Shown: positions 22,916 to 34,639 of the stretch, piece after piece | Layout of the letters: every line of letters begins with the position of its first letter | How positions within the stretch are numbered: position 1 is the first letter of the stretch | From: Allium sativum | Taxonomy: Eukaryota; Streptophyta; Magnoliopsida; Asparagales; Amaryllidaceae | Direction: 5' to 3' | DNA length: 64,000 nt | NCBI GenBank assembly: GCA_030737875.1 | Contig: CM060924.1 | Location: 149,290,197 to 149,354,196, forward strand | Translations under genes and position numbers: made by a program | Notes under the pieces: generated by a model | Seen by the model: only the letters and a program-made list of their open reading frames with translations | Told to the model about the DNA's origin: nothing | Databases searched by the model: none

Positions 22916-24420
22916 TGTAACGACCCGGATTTTTGGCCGTCAAATATTTAATTTAATTTATTATTTTAAATATTATATTTGGAGTATTAATGGATTTTTA
23001 TATTTAATTCGTTATTTAAAACGACGTTTGAACGTTAATTTTATTTATAATATAAAATGAGCTCGAAACCGCGTGGCAGTTCGTAATATTGAATTTTTGA
23101 ACTTCAATTGAATGTACAGGATCCGATATAAGTTAGATTTCTGTGAAACGAGAAACGTTAGAACCGTATTGATGATAATTTTCATATAAAGGAGAAAAAT
23201 CCAGATTTCGTGTTATAATTTGTAAGTTATGGCCAAATCAAATTTTGAAACAATCGTTGTGGAAATCGTTATTAAAATATAGGCCGTTAAAATAGCCGTT
23301 TTGCAAATGGACTCAGATTTCGATGAAATCAGTTTCATTGGAACCGTATCGTTAAATTATTGTACGGTGTTAAATGGCGTGGTAAACCGATGTCGTATGT
23401 GACCACGGCAGCCAAAAACGTCCGTTCAATTTCTATAGCGCATAATTAATTTAATAAAGAGTTATTTGGGTATAACTTGAACAGACGATCGAATTTGTCT
23501 GCGAAACCAATTCCGTCGAGTTCGTAACGTCGATTAGAGTCAGGATAAGTATATAGTTTGTTATTTTTGGAGACCATGTAATTTGGTGTCCAGAATGGCA
23601 TTGCGGCGCACGTAAAAATAGCCTACCGGGGAAACAGTCTCAGAATGCGACGAAACTGGTGCCGTTGGGTTCGTATTGAAGAATTATTATAGTATTGCAA
23701 GGTTTCAAGTTGTCTTGATTTATCTAGTGATCGTGAAAAATTTAAACGCATGTTTATTTCTGGTTTTATAAGGGAATTTTTTTCAAACGTTGTCGGAATT
23801 CCACGAAACCTGTCCCATTGAGTCCGGAATATTTTTCTACATTAGGATTACTATTTTTATCAGTAGACAGAAGTCGATTGTGGTCAGTTTTATGTGTTAC
23901 TTCATGACGAAGGTTCGATTAATAATATTATATTATTTAGTTTGACCCTACAAATACCAAACCATTTTGTTCACATCCTTTTAAGGATGTGAACAAAACA
24001 CCCGGCCCCCATTGGTGGAAATCAGGGGGATCCCATATGGGTCCCCCTGATTTTCACCAATCAGGGGGAAGTGTTTTGTTCACATCCTTAAAAGGATGTG
24101 AACAAAATTGTATTCCTAGATAACACCGTCCTTTCTTTCTTTTCGAGCTCCATCAAATTAAATGTGCACATGCATCCTCTGCCTGCAATTGTTTTATCAA
24201 CACAGTGAAAATCCATCCACGTCCTACCCTATTCTCCTTCAGCTAAAACAATGCAAACCTATTCTATTTATTTAAAATGGACAAGACAAGACGATGCAAG
24301 CCTTGAGACAAAACCATGCAAATCTATTCTCTTTCACCGCCGTATATATATTTCCAATCAGCACAGCTAATATTGCTTCCTTCCCCAGATATTACTCTGC
24401 AAACCTATTTTGAAACATAG
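22916..24420 (+). repeat. E1 3' LTR, left part
   Basis: Co-linear with 5179-6541 apart from the MITE at 23965. The match stops at GAAACATAG (24412-24420), right where the hAT terminus begins. The LTR resumes at about 41221. Confidence 0.85.
23965..24107. mobile_element. Foldback MITE of about 143 bp
   Basis: It is absent from the E1 5' LTR at the matching place (about 6228). The whole element is an imperfect inverted repeat with termini TTTTGTTCACATCCTT. Each terminus is itself a palindrome (TTTTGTTCACATCCTT followed by TTAAGGATGTGAACAAAA). The arms continue through CCCCCATTGGTGGAAATCAG and its complement to a small central ATAT. No coding capacity; superfamily not assignable, and the target duplication is unclear. 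Confidence 0.85.
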
Positions 24421-24429
24421 CTAGGGCTG

Positions 24430-24620
24430 TTTCGGTTCCCTTTTTAACCGCAAAACCGCACAAAAATAATAATTCGTAACCGCTAAAAAGCTTGGAAACG
24501 GTCTCCGTTTTGTGAAATACGGTACGGTAGGAGAACCGTATTAAGCAAAAGACGGATGCGGTTTTAATTTCCAAAACCGTGGCTAACCATACCGCTGTTT
24601 TCAACCGTTGATTGAATATT
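24430..24620. promoter_or_regulatory. hAT left subterminal repeat cluster
   Basis: Many short AACCG / CGGTT / ACGGT motifs in both orientations lie within 190 bp of the left end, mirrored at 30180-30335. In hAT elements such as Ac such repeats bind transposase and overlap the promoter. Confidence 0.7.
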
Positions 24621-24768
24621 AGGGTTTCCCTTTGGAGAATTTGGGACCATCGATGTAAAGTAGGGCTGAATCCCGTCCACTCAATATTGCCCATAAAATA
24701 GAATTTGCGAGCAGATATTCATTAATCCTATTCTTGCCCCCAATATTCTGTAAATTCTCTTGCCGATT

Positions 24769-24829
24769 ATGTTTAACAATCCGTCGATTCCATCCAACGA
24801 TTCTCCGATCCAACTATCACAATCAGAAG
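24769..24829 (+). CDS. Predicted first coding exon of the hAT transposase
   Basis: An ATG at 24769 opens a frame of 20 codons plus one base, followed by a GTAATG donor at 24830. An acceptor TTTCCTATAG ends at 26265. Joining 24829 to 26266 completes a Gly codon and continues in frame into the long ORF. The 1436-bp intron is AT-rich and non-coding. The splice model is an inference from consensus sites and phase only. Confidence 0.5.
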
Positions 24830-26267
24830 GTAATGCCGTAATGGCATGTAATTATGTTTTTCTGTCGATTTGTTAATTTCTCTTCAAAACCTAGCATTCG
24901 ATTTCTAATTTGGTTCATGTTTGGTGTATATTACTATATTCTGTTCATGTTTGGTGTATTCTGTTCAAACCTAGCAATCGATTTCTAATTTGTTAATTTC
25001 TAATTCAAAACCTAGTGGTCGATTTTGTTCATGTTTGGTGTATATTTTGTTCATGTTCTGTTCATGTTTGGTGTAAGTTGGAAAGCAAAATGAGGATAAG
25101 TATGTATAGGATAAATCATGTATCAAACTTCCATATCACATGAAAATTACATAAAGAGTACAGAGTCTACAGACTATACTCAGATTTTGATAATATGTAC
25201 TGCTGCTACATAATAACACATGTATTAAACTCAAATCTTAAAATATTTCTAGTCCATGAATTAGCCCACCTAACAAAACATCTAAAAGTAAGGAAAAAAG
25301 TAAAAAAAAAAAATCTTTATATCACAAAATTTCTTGCATAATACTTGATTATACTTCTTTATATCACAGCTTTCTATATAGTAGTTATTCAAATCAAGAA
25401 TGGAAGTAAATTTTGTTTATTTGACAAATTATGTATTATTAGGCATTTCTTGCTGCAGCCTTCAATTGTAAAATGATTAAACAACTTAACTTCAGTCTCA
25501 CCATGCTTTACTGACTTGGTTATGCATTTATGAACAAAGACCTAACTGAATTCGTCAGCTGTTGCTTTATTATTACTAATATGACCTCATAATCTGATCT
25601 CTATGCATATTTATCTTTCTTTGGGCTTGACCTAAATAATCCTTTTAATTTCGTCTTGTCATCCTGATAAGTTACCACTCGGACCTTATAACCTCATATA
25701 CTTATATCCAAAAAAAAATCCATGTTTTTAAGTAGAAAGATAAAGTTTATAAATAAAATTTGACAACAAATTAGTAATGCATCACAAGTTAATCAACTTA
25801 ATGAAATTTTCTAGTCGTGATGCTTGTTAGTAAATGTAAATGGGAATGATTTGTTTTGGATAAGTGGAATATACGGTGAATCAATGACATGGTGGTATTT
25901 AACAGTAAATGAACAGATGTGATTTGCTCTTAATGAGTGTAACACGCAATAATAATGGTAGTTTTCTTTTGGTTAAAATATTTGACTTACTCAAGTTATC
26001 ACCTTTTTCCATCGTTTGTTATTCCATGATAATTTAAAGTTCAAACAATTAAATCCCTTTAACACTATATGCTTATGCTAGTAAACTTTAAGCACTAAAA
26101 CTTTTCATTTTATGTCTATTCTTAACAACAGATTTCTAGGAATAATTGCTTTTGCTGTCCATGTATGCTTACTTATTAATTGACATGACCACATGTGTGT
26201 ATACGTTACAGTCTGAATGTTTATGTAAATATGAGTATTAATCTTTCTCCTTTTTTTTCCTATAGGA

Positions 26268-28433
26268 ATGGATATTGTTCAAGAATTGCATTCACCTATT
26301 TCTAGTATGGAAGCACTGCCAGCTGATAGTATGCAACATGGGACTACAGCCATTGCTGAGAATCCTCAAGAACATAATTCATCTCCGCAGGTAATCCCTA
26401 AACAGAAATCTTGCAGAAAGCGTAAGTCTTGGGTTTGGGAACATGCCACTGAGTCTAAGGATTTCAATGGGAAAAGAATTGGCATTTGTAACACTTGTAA
26501 AACAATGTTACCCGCTGATAGTATGCATTATGGGACTACCACCATTGTCGAGCATCTTAAACGTAAATGTAAAGAATGTCCAGTTTATCAAGGCATTCTT
26601 AAAGGTCAGCCTATTATAACTCAAACAAGTTTAGGTGGTCCTCTAATCCCTTATTCTTTTAGCCATAAAAGATGTGAAGAAAAATTAGTTCGGTTTATTA
26701 TTCAAGATGAAATGTCTTTTAGAATGGTAGAAGGAGTTGGTTTTAGACAGATGTTGCTTGAATTATGCCCTAAACTAAAAATACCAAATAGACAAAAAAT
26801 TGCTGCACTTGTGTGGGAAATGTATTACATGGAAAAAGCTAAAATTATGAGTGTAATCGGAAAACAAAGAGTTAGTATTACAACGGATACTTGGACATCC
26901 GTACAAAATGTTAACTACATGGTTATCACGGCTCATTTTATGGATAGTGATTGGAAGCTACACAAAAGAGTAATTAATTTCACAAAAATCACTAGTCATG
27001 TTGGTTTAGAGCTAGGTAAAAGCATAGAGACTTGCTTGAGAGGTTGGGGAATAGAAAATGTGTTGTGTATTACGGTGGATAATGCTAGTTCTAATGAGCC
27101 AGTTGTTGAACATGTAAGGAAAAGACTAGATGACATGAATGGGGTTATTATCAATGGGAAATATATTCATATGAGATGTGCTTGTCATATTATCAATTTA
27201 ATTGTTAAAGATGGCCTAAAAGATCTCTTTAGTTCAATTGAAGCAATTCGAAATTGTGTTAAGTACATTCACTCTTCTCCATCACGGTTAGAAAAGTTTA
27301 GAATATATGCACGTTTGTTGAAAATGGATCAAATGTCCAATATACCCATGGATGTATCTACTAGGTGGAATTCCACGTATAAAATGTTACATGGTGCGGA
27401 AAAATATCAAAAAGTGTTTGCTATGATGGAGGAAGACGACCTCCCTTTCATTAATTATTTTAATGAAAATGAACATAGGCAACAAAAGAGGGTTGGACCA
27501 CCATGTGTTGATGATTGGGTGAAAGCTAAAGCCTTTGTGCACTTTTTAGAAAAGTTTTATGAGGCCACGTTGATGCTTAGTGCATCAAAAACTAGTACAT
27601 CATATCTTATTTTAAAAATTGTGGCTGAATTATTATGGGAGATTGACTTACAAATTAGGGACTATTCTAATCCAATTCTACAAGATGTGGCAGTTTCTAT
27701 GAGGGAGAAGTTTAATAAATATTGGGGAGATTTTGAATATGTCAATAAAATGATATACATTGCTCATGTTTTAAATCCTAGGTGGAAGCTTGATATCATT
27801 GAAACATGTTTTGAATGCATTGGTTATGATGAGATCAGTATCTCTCATATTGTAAGCGAAACAAAAAGAAATTTGCTCGCTTTGTTTAATGAATATAAAG
27901 GGATGGATAATAGTGTTTCTTCTCCCTCGACCACCTCGACTTTTCAAAGCCCTACAATTTCAGAGAACATTTTATTTGGGCTCTCTCCATTTGAGTTGCA
28001 GGTCAAACGAAGGAGGGAGGCTATGGAGGTGGCAGATATTGCTAATGAAGTTGATAAATACTTTTCCGATCCTTGTGAAAAATTGGATGGCGAATCTTTT
28101 GATATATTGAATTGGTGGAATGTTAACCAATCATGGTATCCGATTCTTTCCAAAGTAGCTAAAGATGTACTATCAATTCCAAGCTCCACCGTAGCAAGTG
28201 AAAGTGCATTTAGCTTAGGTAGAAGAATAGTGGATCCATTTAGAGCTTCGCTTACTCCAAAAACAGTGGAAGCTCTGGTATGTGCAAGTGATTGGGTTAA
28301 AGCAGAAGATTTTCATTTTTACATGGAGCCAGTGGAAGATGATATTCAATTGTACAAGGAGCTTGAAGCTCTTGAATTAAGTAAGAAATATCAATTCATT
28401 ATAAGTAATTATCTGTTGCTCAAGTTATATTAA
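26268..28433 (+). CDS. hAT transposase (BED finger, RNase H-like, dimerisation domain)
   Basis: The 721-residue frame has the full hAT layout. The BED zinc finger spans about residues 53-101 (C74, C77, H96, C101). DTWTS (D207) and VDNASSN (D271) mark the RNase H-like catalytic core, and the RCACH motif (304-307) and RWNST follow. The C-terminal dimerisation domain contains SSTVASESAFSLGRR and DPFRASLTPK. It would cut and paste this element by binding its ends in the nucleus. The ATG at 26270 may be internal, because an AG acceptor lies just before it. At the end, a GTAAG donor at 28381 and an acceptor at 28760-28761 give an in-frame final exon 28762-28811; otherwise the frame ends at 28433. 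No stops or frameshifts are seen, so it is probably intact. Confidence 0.9.
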   Translation: MDIVQELHSPISSMEALPADSMQHGTTAIAENPQEHNSSPQVIPKQKSCRKRKSWVWEHATESKDFNGKRIGICNTCKTMLPADSMHYGTTTIVEHLKRKCKECPVYQGILKGQPIITQTSLGGPLIPYSFSHKRCEEKLVRFIIQDEMSFRMVEGVGFRQMLLELCPKLKIPNRQKIAALVWEMYYMEKAKIMSVIGKQRVSITTDTWTSVQNVNYMVITAHFMDSDWKLHKRVINFTKITSHVGLELGKSIETCLRGWGIENVLCITVDNASSNEPVVEHVRKRLDDMNGVIINGKYIHMRCACHIINLIVKDGLKDLFSSIEAIRNCVKYIHSSPSRLEKFRIYARLLKMDQMSNIPMDVSTRWNSTYKMLHGAEKYQKVFAMMEEDDLPFINYFNENEHRQQKRVGPPCVDDWVKAKAFVHFLEKFYEATLMLSASKTSTSYLILKIVAELLWEIDLQIRDYSNPILQDVAVSMREKFNKYWGDFEYVNKMIYIAHVLNPRWKLDIIETCFECIGYDEISISHIVSETKRNLLALFNEYKGMDNSVSSPSTTSTFQSPTISENILFGLSPFELQVKRRREAMEVADIANEVDKYFSDPCEKLDGESFDILNWWNVNQSWYPILSKVAKDVLSIPSSTVASESAFSLGRRIVDPFRASLTPKTVEALVCASDWVKAEDFHFYMEPVEDDIQLYKELEALELSKKYQFIISNYLLLKLY

Positions 28434-30180
28434 AATTCTGCTGCTTATGTTATCATAGTTGATTGTTTAAAATAGGAAAAAAAGACAAACATATTCTCAC
28501 ATGATTGTTTTGATAAAGTTAATTTAAAGTACATAATATTTAGTATGGTTTAGTTTTCTTTTGTGACAGAAATTTAGTACATAATATTAGTTTCTTGAGT
28601 TGGGACCACTTGATTTTATTTGGTATGCAGAAATTTAGTATGCAGAAATTAAAGTACATAAATATTTAGTATGCAGAAATTTCATAACATTTTCAGCAAG
28701 GTCTTGAATTTCAATTTCACTATTGGCGTCTCTCACTATTGTTTATTTGATATTGGACTAGGTACTTTGAAAGCGGCAGCTCCTACAGGTGCTGATCCAA
28801 ATGCAAGTTAGTGCATTATTAAAGGTACCGTGCTTCTTTTGTTGCTAAGTATTATTCAAGTTAATGTGCATCATTCATGGTATGCAAGTCCTGTTAACTT
28901 GTGTCATGTTTTATCAACCTTGTGGTCCTTCTTGTGTTTGCTCATGTTAACTTGTGTCTGCACATGTTAAGTATGTCCATGGCAGTAAAAATTATACATG
29001 TTAACCATCATACTGTGACACATACATTGACCTAAAAATAAAATAGCATATGACTTATTTGTAGAGCTCCATATCTTGCTTGCACAGACTAACTGTTTGA
29101 TCGAAAAAAAGGTTTAAAAAATAAAGCATTCACATATCTGGACTCCCAATGATTGATCATCTATTTGTAAAACTTATTTGAATCTGATTTTATTGATTAT
29201 CCTGCATATATCATACTAAACAAGAATGGATCAACATTGCAAATACTACAACCAAAGTATTGCCCATGACCAAATTTACAATCACATTTATTATTTCCTA
29301 TACATACACCCTGCTTACACCTATAATTAAGTATACAAGCTGCAAAAAATGAAAACGCTTTTAACAAAAGAATTGGAAAGTATGTGTAGTTCTTTTCATT
29401 GTAGCTGGGAATTATATACTTCAGTGAGGTATAGTCTTATAAGGCGGTTTTGGCAGAGAAGGAGCGGGATCATAATTTCCATAGTCATTTGTGTCCACCG
29501 TTATGAGGATTCTCTGATGATCATCATTGTCTCTTTTATAGTTTGTATAACCATTTACCGATTTCTGTTTAGTGCTCTCCTGCAATTTAAATGAAACAAA
29601 ACATGCACGTTACAAATGAAACAAAACATTCACAAGTAATGCACATAATTTTCACTATTGATTCTTCATTGTCTCTTGGCAGGTTTTTGGACTTTTGTTG
29701 CAGCATGGATTTAGACTTATAAAGTCAGCTCATGTTAACTGCAAATTGCTGCTCTAGAACGCCGTATAGAGTCGGGCTCCGTTACACTATAATCTGCTCA
29801 AGTTGTGTGGAGAGTGAAGTCTACGGACTCGCGAATTGGTCAGTTAAAGCTCGAGAGAAGATGGACGCTGCACCACAACTCGGCACAGGAAGAAGCGTAA
29901 CTACTGCGATATATAATGAAATGTGAGTAAGATTATTATTTGTAAAAGTTGAAGCATAAACTCTATAATTTATATAGTTTGAATGTTGAATTATCAGCTT
30001 ATATAATGTAATGTAGCATATATAATGTAATGTAATATGAATGAACTGTCTGTATAATATGCTTTATGCTTTATGAACTCGGGAATTGGTCAGCTGTATG
30101 TATAATATGTTTTATATGCCCGCTGTCTGTAACTTTACAGTTTAGTTATAATATGCGATAATGTGTTTTCATTAGTGGTT
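28434..30180 (+). other. hAT 3' region, non-coding
   Basis: Holds the presumed 3' intron/UTR of the transposase gene and AT-rich filler up to the right subterminal repeats. Small frames at 29349 and 29732 have no recognisable domain. Confidence 0.4.
28762..28811 (+). CDS. Possible last coding exon of hAT transposase
   Basis: Splicing from 28380 to 28762 continues the frame for 16 residues to TAG at 28809-28811, replacing a poorly conserved-looking tail. It is supported only by splice consensus and phase. Confidence 0.35.
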
Positions 30181-30335
30181 ACATGGTTAACCGTACCGCA
30201 TTGATGAAATGGTAACCGTATTATTTAACGGTTAACCGTCACCAACGGTTGACGGTTGCGGTTGCAAAATAAACTAACCGTTAAAGAACGGTATGGTGCC
30301 GGTTGACGTTAGTAGCAACGGTTGCCGCACCGTAT
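30180..30335. promoter_or_regulatory. hAT right subterminal repeat cluster
   Basis: Dense TTAACCGT, AACGGTT and GGTTGACGGTT-like motifs in alternating orientation, ending at the right terminal inverted repeat. Confidence 0.7.
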
Positions 30336-30344
30336 ACACCCCTA

Positions 30345-33043
30345 ATCCTAACATCCTTTGGACATTTCATATTATAATCTTAATTTCCAAACTAAATCTT
30401 CGACTATTATTTGTTTGACAATTTTGTAAAACACATGATTATAAATATTAAAGAAAATTATTTTTCAACCACAAAAGCAACATAAAGAGTACATAAAATT
30501 TCATGCTTTTACACCTTTTTCATGCAAGCGTTCAAGCATGCGCAAGGGGGCTCGCACACACACACATCAAATATAGTGCCCTATGTAACTGTAAAAATGA
30601 TAATTACCATCAAATGAGGAGCACAGAGCAGGAAAAAGAGCGCAAAATGTGAATGTTCCTCAACTCTTTTAAAAGTCTTCATGGCCAAATCTAATGAGCC
30701 GTTAATCAATAGTTGCATAATAGTATTTCCGAGTTCCAAGTTTGCAGCTAATCAAATAACAAACTACATGCAATTATTAAGAATTAATAAATAATACAAA
30801 CTTAAACAATATTGCTCGGCAAAACAAAGTGGGTTCCTGGAATGTTACACCATTACAGCAAGCATATCCACGGTTAGTGCTATGCCCGCAAAACAATAGA
30901 TAAATCACCAATTAGAAGAGAAAAAAGAAAAAGAAAACAACAACCAGGCAAAACAAACATCATTGCTAACAAACCATGTTAAAACTATAGTAGCACAACT
31001 TGAATAAAGCTCCAGATCTACTATAATGGAAGCAAGCTAAAATAATAATCCTCATCAATAAAAAGTGTACCTTGCACATCATGTCGACTACAACATCAAA
31101 GACCGAGGTCCAAATAACCATCAACCAAAAAAGGCACCGCTAACTGCCTAGCATTATCTAACCAAGGTTCAAATCTGAGAAAGCAACATCAAGCAATCTG
31201 CACCATGATAGAAAACTGCAGCAAGAATCTGAAACTCGTTTTTCTACATTTACATTAACATCCATTTGCTAAGCTTTTACCATTGTTGTTCGGTGACATA
31301 TATAACCCAGAATCAGAGCAAATATCAGTCCCAGGTCACATCCAGGATGTGCTAATAAAAGTTTTATTCTTCCAATCATGCACAAAATTCCCTACATGCT
31401 TATAGAGAAGTTTAGGGTAGCTCTAAAGAGTCGCTCCACCAATCTCCACTTTCACATGCTAAATAATATACATCATCAAGTCTACTACATATTTATTGGT
31501 AAATAGATATGTGTACCAAATCCGCAGTAATCTATAAGATTCGTGAATAGTACCTGGCAATAATCCCTTGACCTGTTATGTCCCCTATTTGCCATGTACA
31601 AATGTAATCCTCAAACCGAACTTCTTCAAAAATCAGCTCCATTTGTATCTGAATTGATTGTTTAATAGGTCAACCACATTTAATAATTTCAAGGATTCCT
31701 ATATCAACTGCAATGCAAAAGAGATTGAATTCAAGGCTGTATGATCATGAGAAACAAACTTACCACATAATAGCTTAGGAGTGAAAATGAATTATTATGC
31801 GCAGACAAAAATTATTTTATATCACCATAAATTTATCTATCGGGCTACATTTAGCCTCAAACAACTGTAGCAATATTACATGATATAGGATGATAGATAT
31901 GCAAGGTAATAACTAATTACATTGGACCTAATGAAAAGAAATGGGAGAAACAATCTCAGAGCATATAGTATATAACTGATAAATAACTGGTATAGTTTTT
32001 CAGTAGTTTGATTCAACACATGTAACTTGCGCTCTAAGTTGATTTATAAGTAAAAATAATTAAATAAAGATTTAGATTTGTAGACAACCAGTTAAACAAA
32101 TAGATATTTGAGATATCATTTTATTATGTATAATCCACTTCATGTCAATATTTAGATCTGTTAATTAGTAGCTGCAGCAGACAAAAATATCAAATATTAC
32201 CTTGCAACAATATGTCAAATATGACTCAAGGACTATTATATACTACATATGACCTCAGACTATTATAGCCATATTACTGGATACATTAAAATCATTTCTT
32301 CTAGTACAATTAACATAATGTATTCATTATATTACATACAGAGTAAAAAATTATAATATTTAGGTCCATCGCATTAGATAAATATTCCAAATACAAAGCA
32401 ACACATAAATCCTTGAAAATTTAGTATGATATAACTTTCTTCTCTTCCACCTATTATTTAGATCGTAACACTTCAATTTTAGCATTATGCCAATAAGACA
32501 CGATTAAGTTTTTCAAACGAAATATTTTCCTGTAAATAGCTTTAAGATCATTCAGATAAAATGCAACCTTCTTTATTCATTACGAATAAGCTAAATTGTA
32601 TGAAAAGCTCTTTCAATGCTAAGTGAACAACACAAACTTTATTCGAAAACCAATATAAATTTTGATGATTGTATGAAATTTGCATCCATGATTGGACTGT
32701 ATCAGAAGCTCAACTAATAACGAACCCTTACTTTAAACTAATACAAATAGGCTAATTTTCAATATATCAAGTGGCATGAAATCTAAAAGAATACATATCA
32801 GCAAAAAAAACTTAATTTATATTAAAGTAAACCACAAAAATTATTATTGTTTTCCATATATGAAAAATTAACATAAATTTTATAAAAACATAGATTTACC
32901 TCTTGAGGCGGAGCACAATTCGCTTTGATGTTTTCAAAAGCTAAAGTTGGCATACTGAACAGTACACAATTTTGCTAAATTTAATAGAACATTATATATA
33001 TTATACGACTACAGTACATGTGCAAAATAAATCAAAATCAGGA
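30345..33043. other. AT-rich DNA with exon-like blocks on minus strand
   Basis: Not homologous to the E1 5' LTR or to any other part of the window. Two minus-strand blocks look like exons. 32900-32954 ends at a GTAAAT donor. 31554-31648 has an AG acceptor and GTAC donor; its reading includes QMELIFEEVRFEDYICTW. They are phase-compatible. I do not recognise the protein. The rest is AT-rich with no features. Confidence 0.3.
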
Positions 33044-33048
33044 GTTAA

Positions 33049-33237
33049 TATTAAAGTCTGATTGTAATGTGGATTATGTATTGAAAGACTTGATACAAGA
33101 ATGTATGTACAACGTTGCTTATATAATGCAACGCTACCGCATATGATAAAAACAAATAGACAATGGGCCTTAGCCCAGCCCAGTTACATAAGGTTTAATT
33201 ATTTATCTAAGGAAGAAAGTTACGAGTGGTTTTATTA
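33049..33237 (-). repeat. Copia 3' LTR
   Basis: 189 bp, plus-strand ends TATTAAAG and TTTTATTA. It matches 38009-38197 with a few substitutions. Confidence 0.92.
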
Positions 33238-34614
33238 CCCACCCTCAATTTTATCTAGGGTTTTCAACCCTCTCTCTTCGCCGCCGCCATCTTCAATTTT
33301 CATCTCCTCTCTAAACTTGACAAAATTTCTCTGCGATAATGGCTTTGTGAGGGCATCAGCTCTCTGGAATTGAGCAGGAACGTGGTTTACATCCAATTTT
33401 CCACTTGCAGTCTGTTCTCGTACAAAGTATAAATCGATTTCAATATTCTTTGTACGAGCATGTTGAATCGGGTTGGCAGAAAGCGATACTGTTCTCAAAT
33501 TATCACACCATACCACCGGTCGTTTACTGGGAAGAAACCCTAGCTCTCCAAGTAACGAATTTATCCACATCACTTCAGTCGTGGTGCTTGCTAGTGATCT
33601 ATATTCCGCCTCCGTGCTAGATCGCGAAATAGTTGGCTGATTCTTCGAGCACCAAGAGATTGGGTTGCATCCCATAAATACACAATATCCTGATGTCGAT
33701 CTGCGGTCATCTGGGTCTGATGCCCAATTTGAATCACTGTAAGCTTGTATATGTAGGTTTTTACTAGCTTTTAGCTTAATTCCGTAATTAATTGTTCCAC
33801 TTAGATAGCGTAGGATCCTTTTCACTGCTATCCAGTGTTTATCAAGTGGAGATTGCATGAATTGACACACTTTATTCACACTATAACTGATGTCAGGCCT
33901 GGTAACAGTTAAGTATTGCAACGCACCTACTATACTCCTGTATTCTTTAACATTTTGAACAGCTTCTCCCTCATGCCTAGATAGCTTTAGATTACTGGTC
34001 ATGGGAGTTGGCATAGATTTTGCCTTGTGCATTTTAGCTCGAACAAGTAGCTCACTAATATATTTGCTTTGAGACAGTATAATTTCTTCATTGGAATTTT
34101 GAGTGACTTGTATTCCCAGGAAGTAGTTTAGATTTCCCATGTCCTTGATAGAGAATGTTTGATCCAAGTATTGAACTATCATGTTCACTTCTGCCTGACT
34201 ACTTCCAGTGATCAAAATATCATCAACATACACAAGTATAAATGTGACATCGGTTCCATTCCTTTTAATATGCAGTGAGTTTTCTGTTTTAGCTGTATTG
34301 AATCCTAATCTCATGAATGTGCCTTTAAGTTTGTCATACCATACTCTGGATGCTTGTTTCAGCCCATAAATAGCCTTATTTAATTTGCATACATAATTCA
34401 TGTTGTGATTAGTCTTGTATCCTTCTGGTTGCTCCATATAAACATCCTCCTGCAACTCCCCATTTAGAAATGCATTACAAACATCCAGTTGTCTAATGCT
34501 CCAATGTTTGTGTAGGGCAATACAGATGATTATTCTTATAGTTGAATGTTTGACCACTGGGGAAAATGTCTCCTTAAAGTCAAAACCATATTCTTGTGTG
34601 TATCCCTTGGCCAC
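33235..34614 (-). CDS. Copia reverse transcriptase and RNase H (downstream part, 459 aa)
   Basis: Begins within conserved RT sequence (VAKGYTQ) just after the frameshift, so its ATG is internal to the domain, not a native start. It contains the RT palm with YVDDIL (D131, D132) and copia RNase H with DSNWASDPDDRRSTSGY, SSTEAEYRSL and the HTRTK-like ARTKNIEIDLYF and ADALTKPL motifs. It is open to its end at the 3' LTR border, where the last codons overlap the purine tract. Apart from the start, no damage is visible. Confidence 0.92.
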   Translation of the reverse strand: MAKGYTQEYGFDFKETFSPVVKHSTIRIIICIALHKHWSIRQLDVCNAFLNGELQEDVYMEQPEGYKTNHNMNYVCKLNKAIYGLKQASRVWYDKLKGTFMRLGFNTAKTENSLHIKRNGTDVTFILVYVDDILITGSSQAEVNMIVQYLDQTFSIKDMGNLNYFLGIQVTQNSNEEIILSQSKYISELLVRAKMHKAKSMPTPMTSNLKLSRHEGEAVQNVKEYRSIVGALQYLTVTRPDISYSVNKVCQFMQSPLDKHWIAVKRILRYLSGTINYGIKLKASKNLHIQAYSDSNWASDPDDRRSTSGYCVFMGCNPISWCSKNQPTISRSSTEAEYRSLASTTTEVMWINSLLGELGFLPSKRPVVWCDNLRTVSLSANPIQHARTKNIEIDLYFVREQTASGKLDVNHVPAQFQRADALTKPLSQRNFVKFREEMKIEDGGGEERGLKTLDKIEGG

Positions 34615-34639
34615 TAATCTAGCTTTGTGTTTTAGTATG

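Larger units (their letters stand above)
24422..30344 (+). mobile_element. hAT DNA transposon, about 5.9 kb, probably autonomous
   Basis: Terminal inverted repeats are TAGGGCTGT (24422-24430) and ACACCCCTA (30336-30344, complement TAGGGGTGT). Both ends have dense AACCG/CGGTT-type subterminal repeats (24430-24620 and 30180-30335), a hAT hallmark where transposase binds. The element encodes a full-length BED-type transposase. The flanking 8-mers do not match (AACATAGC left, ATCCTAAC right). The left flank is E1 LTR but the right flank is not, so the locus was rearranged. Confidence 0.85.

Noticed and set aside
24414..30357. Degenerate 8-bp hAT target duplication (AACATAGC versus AACATCCT at 30350)
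   Set aside because: Only five of eight bases agree and the right copy is offset from the terminal repeat, so I do not claim it.
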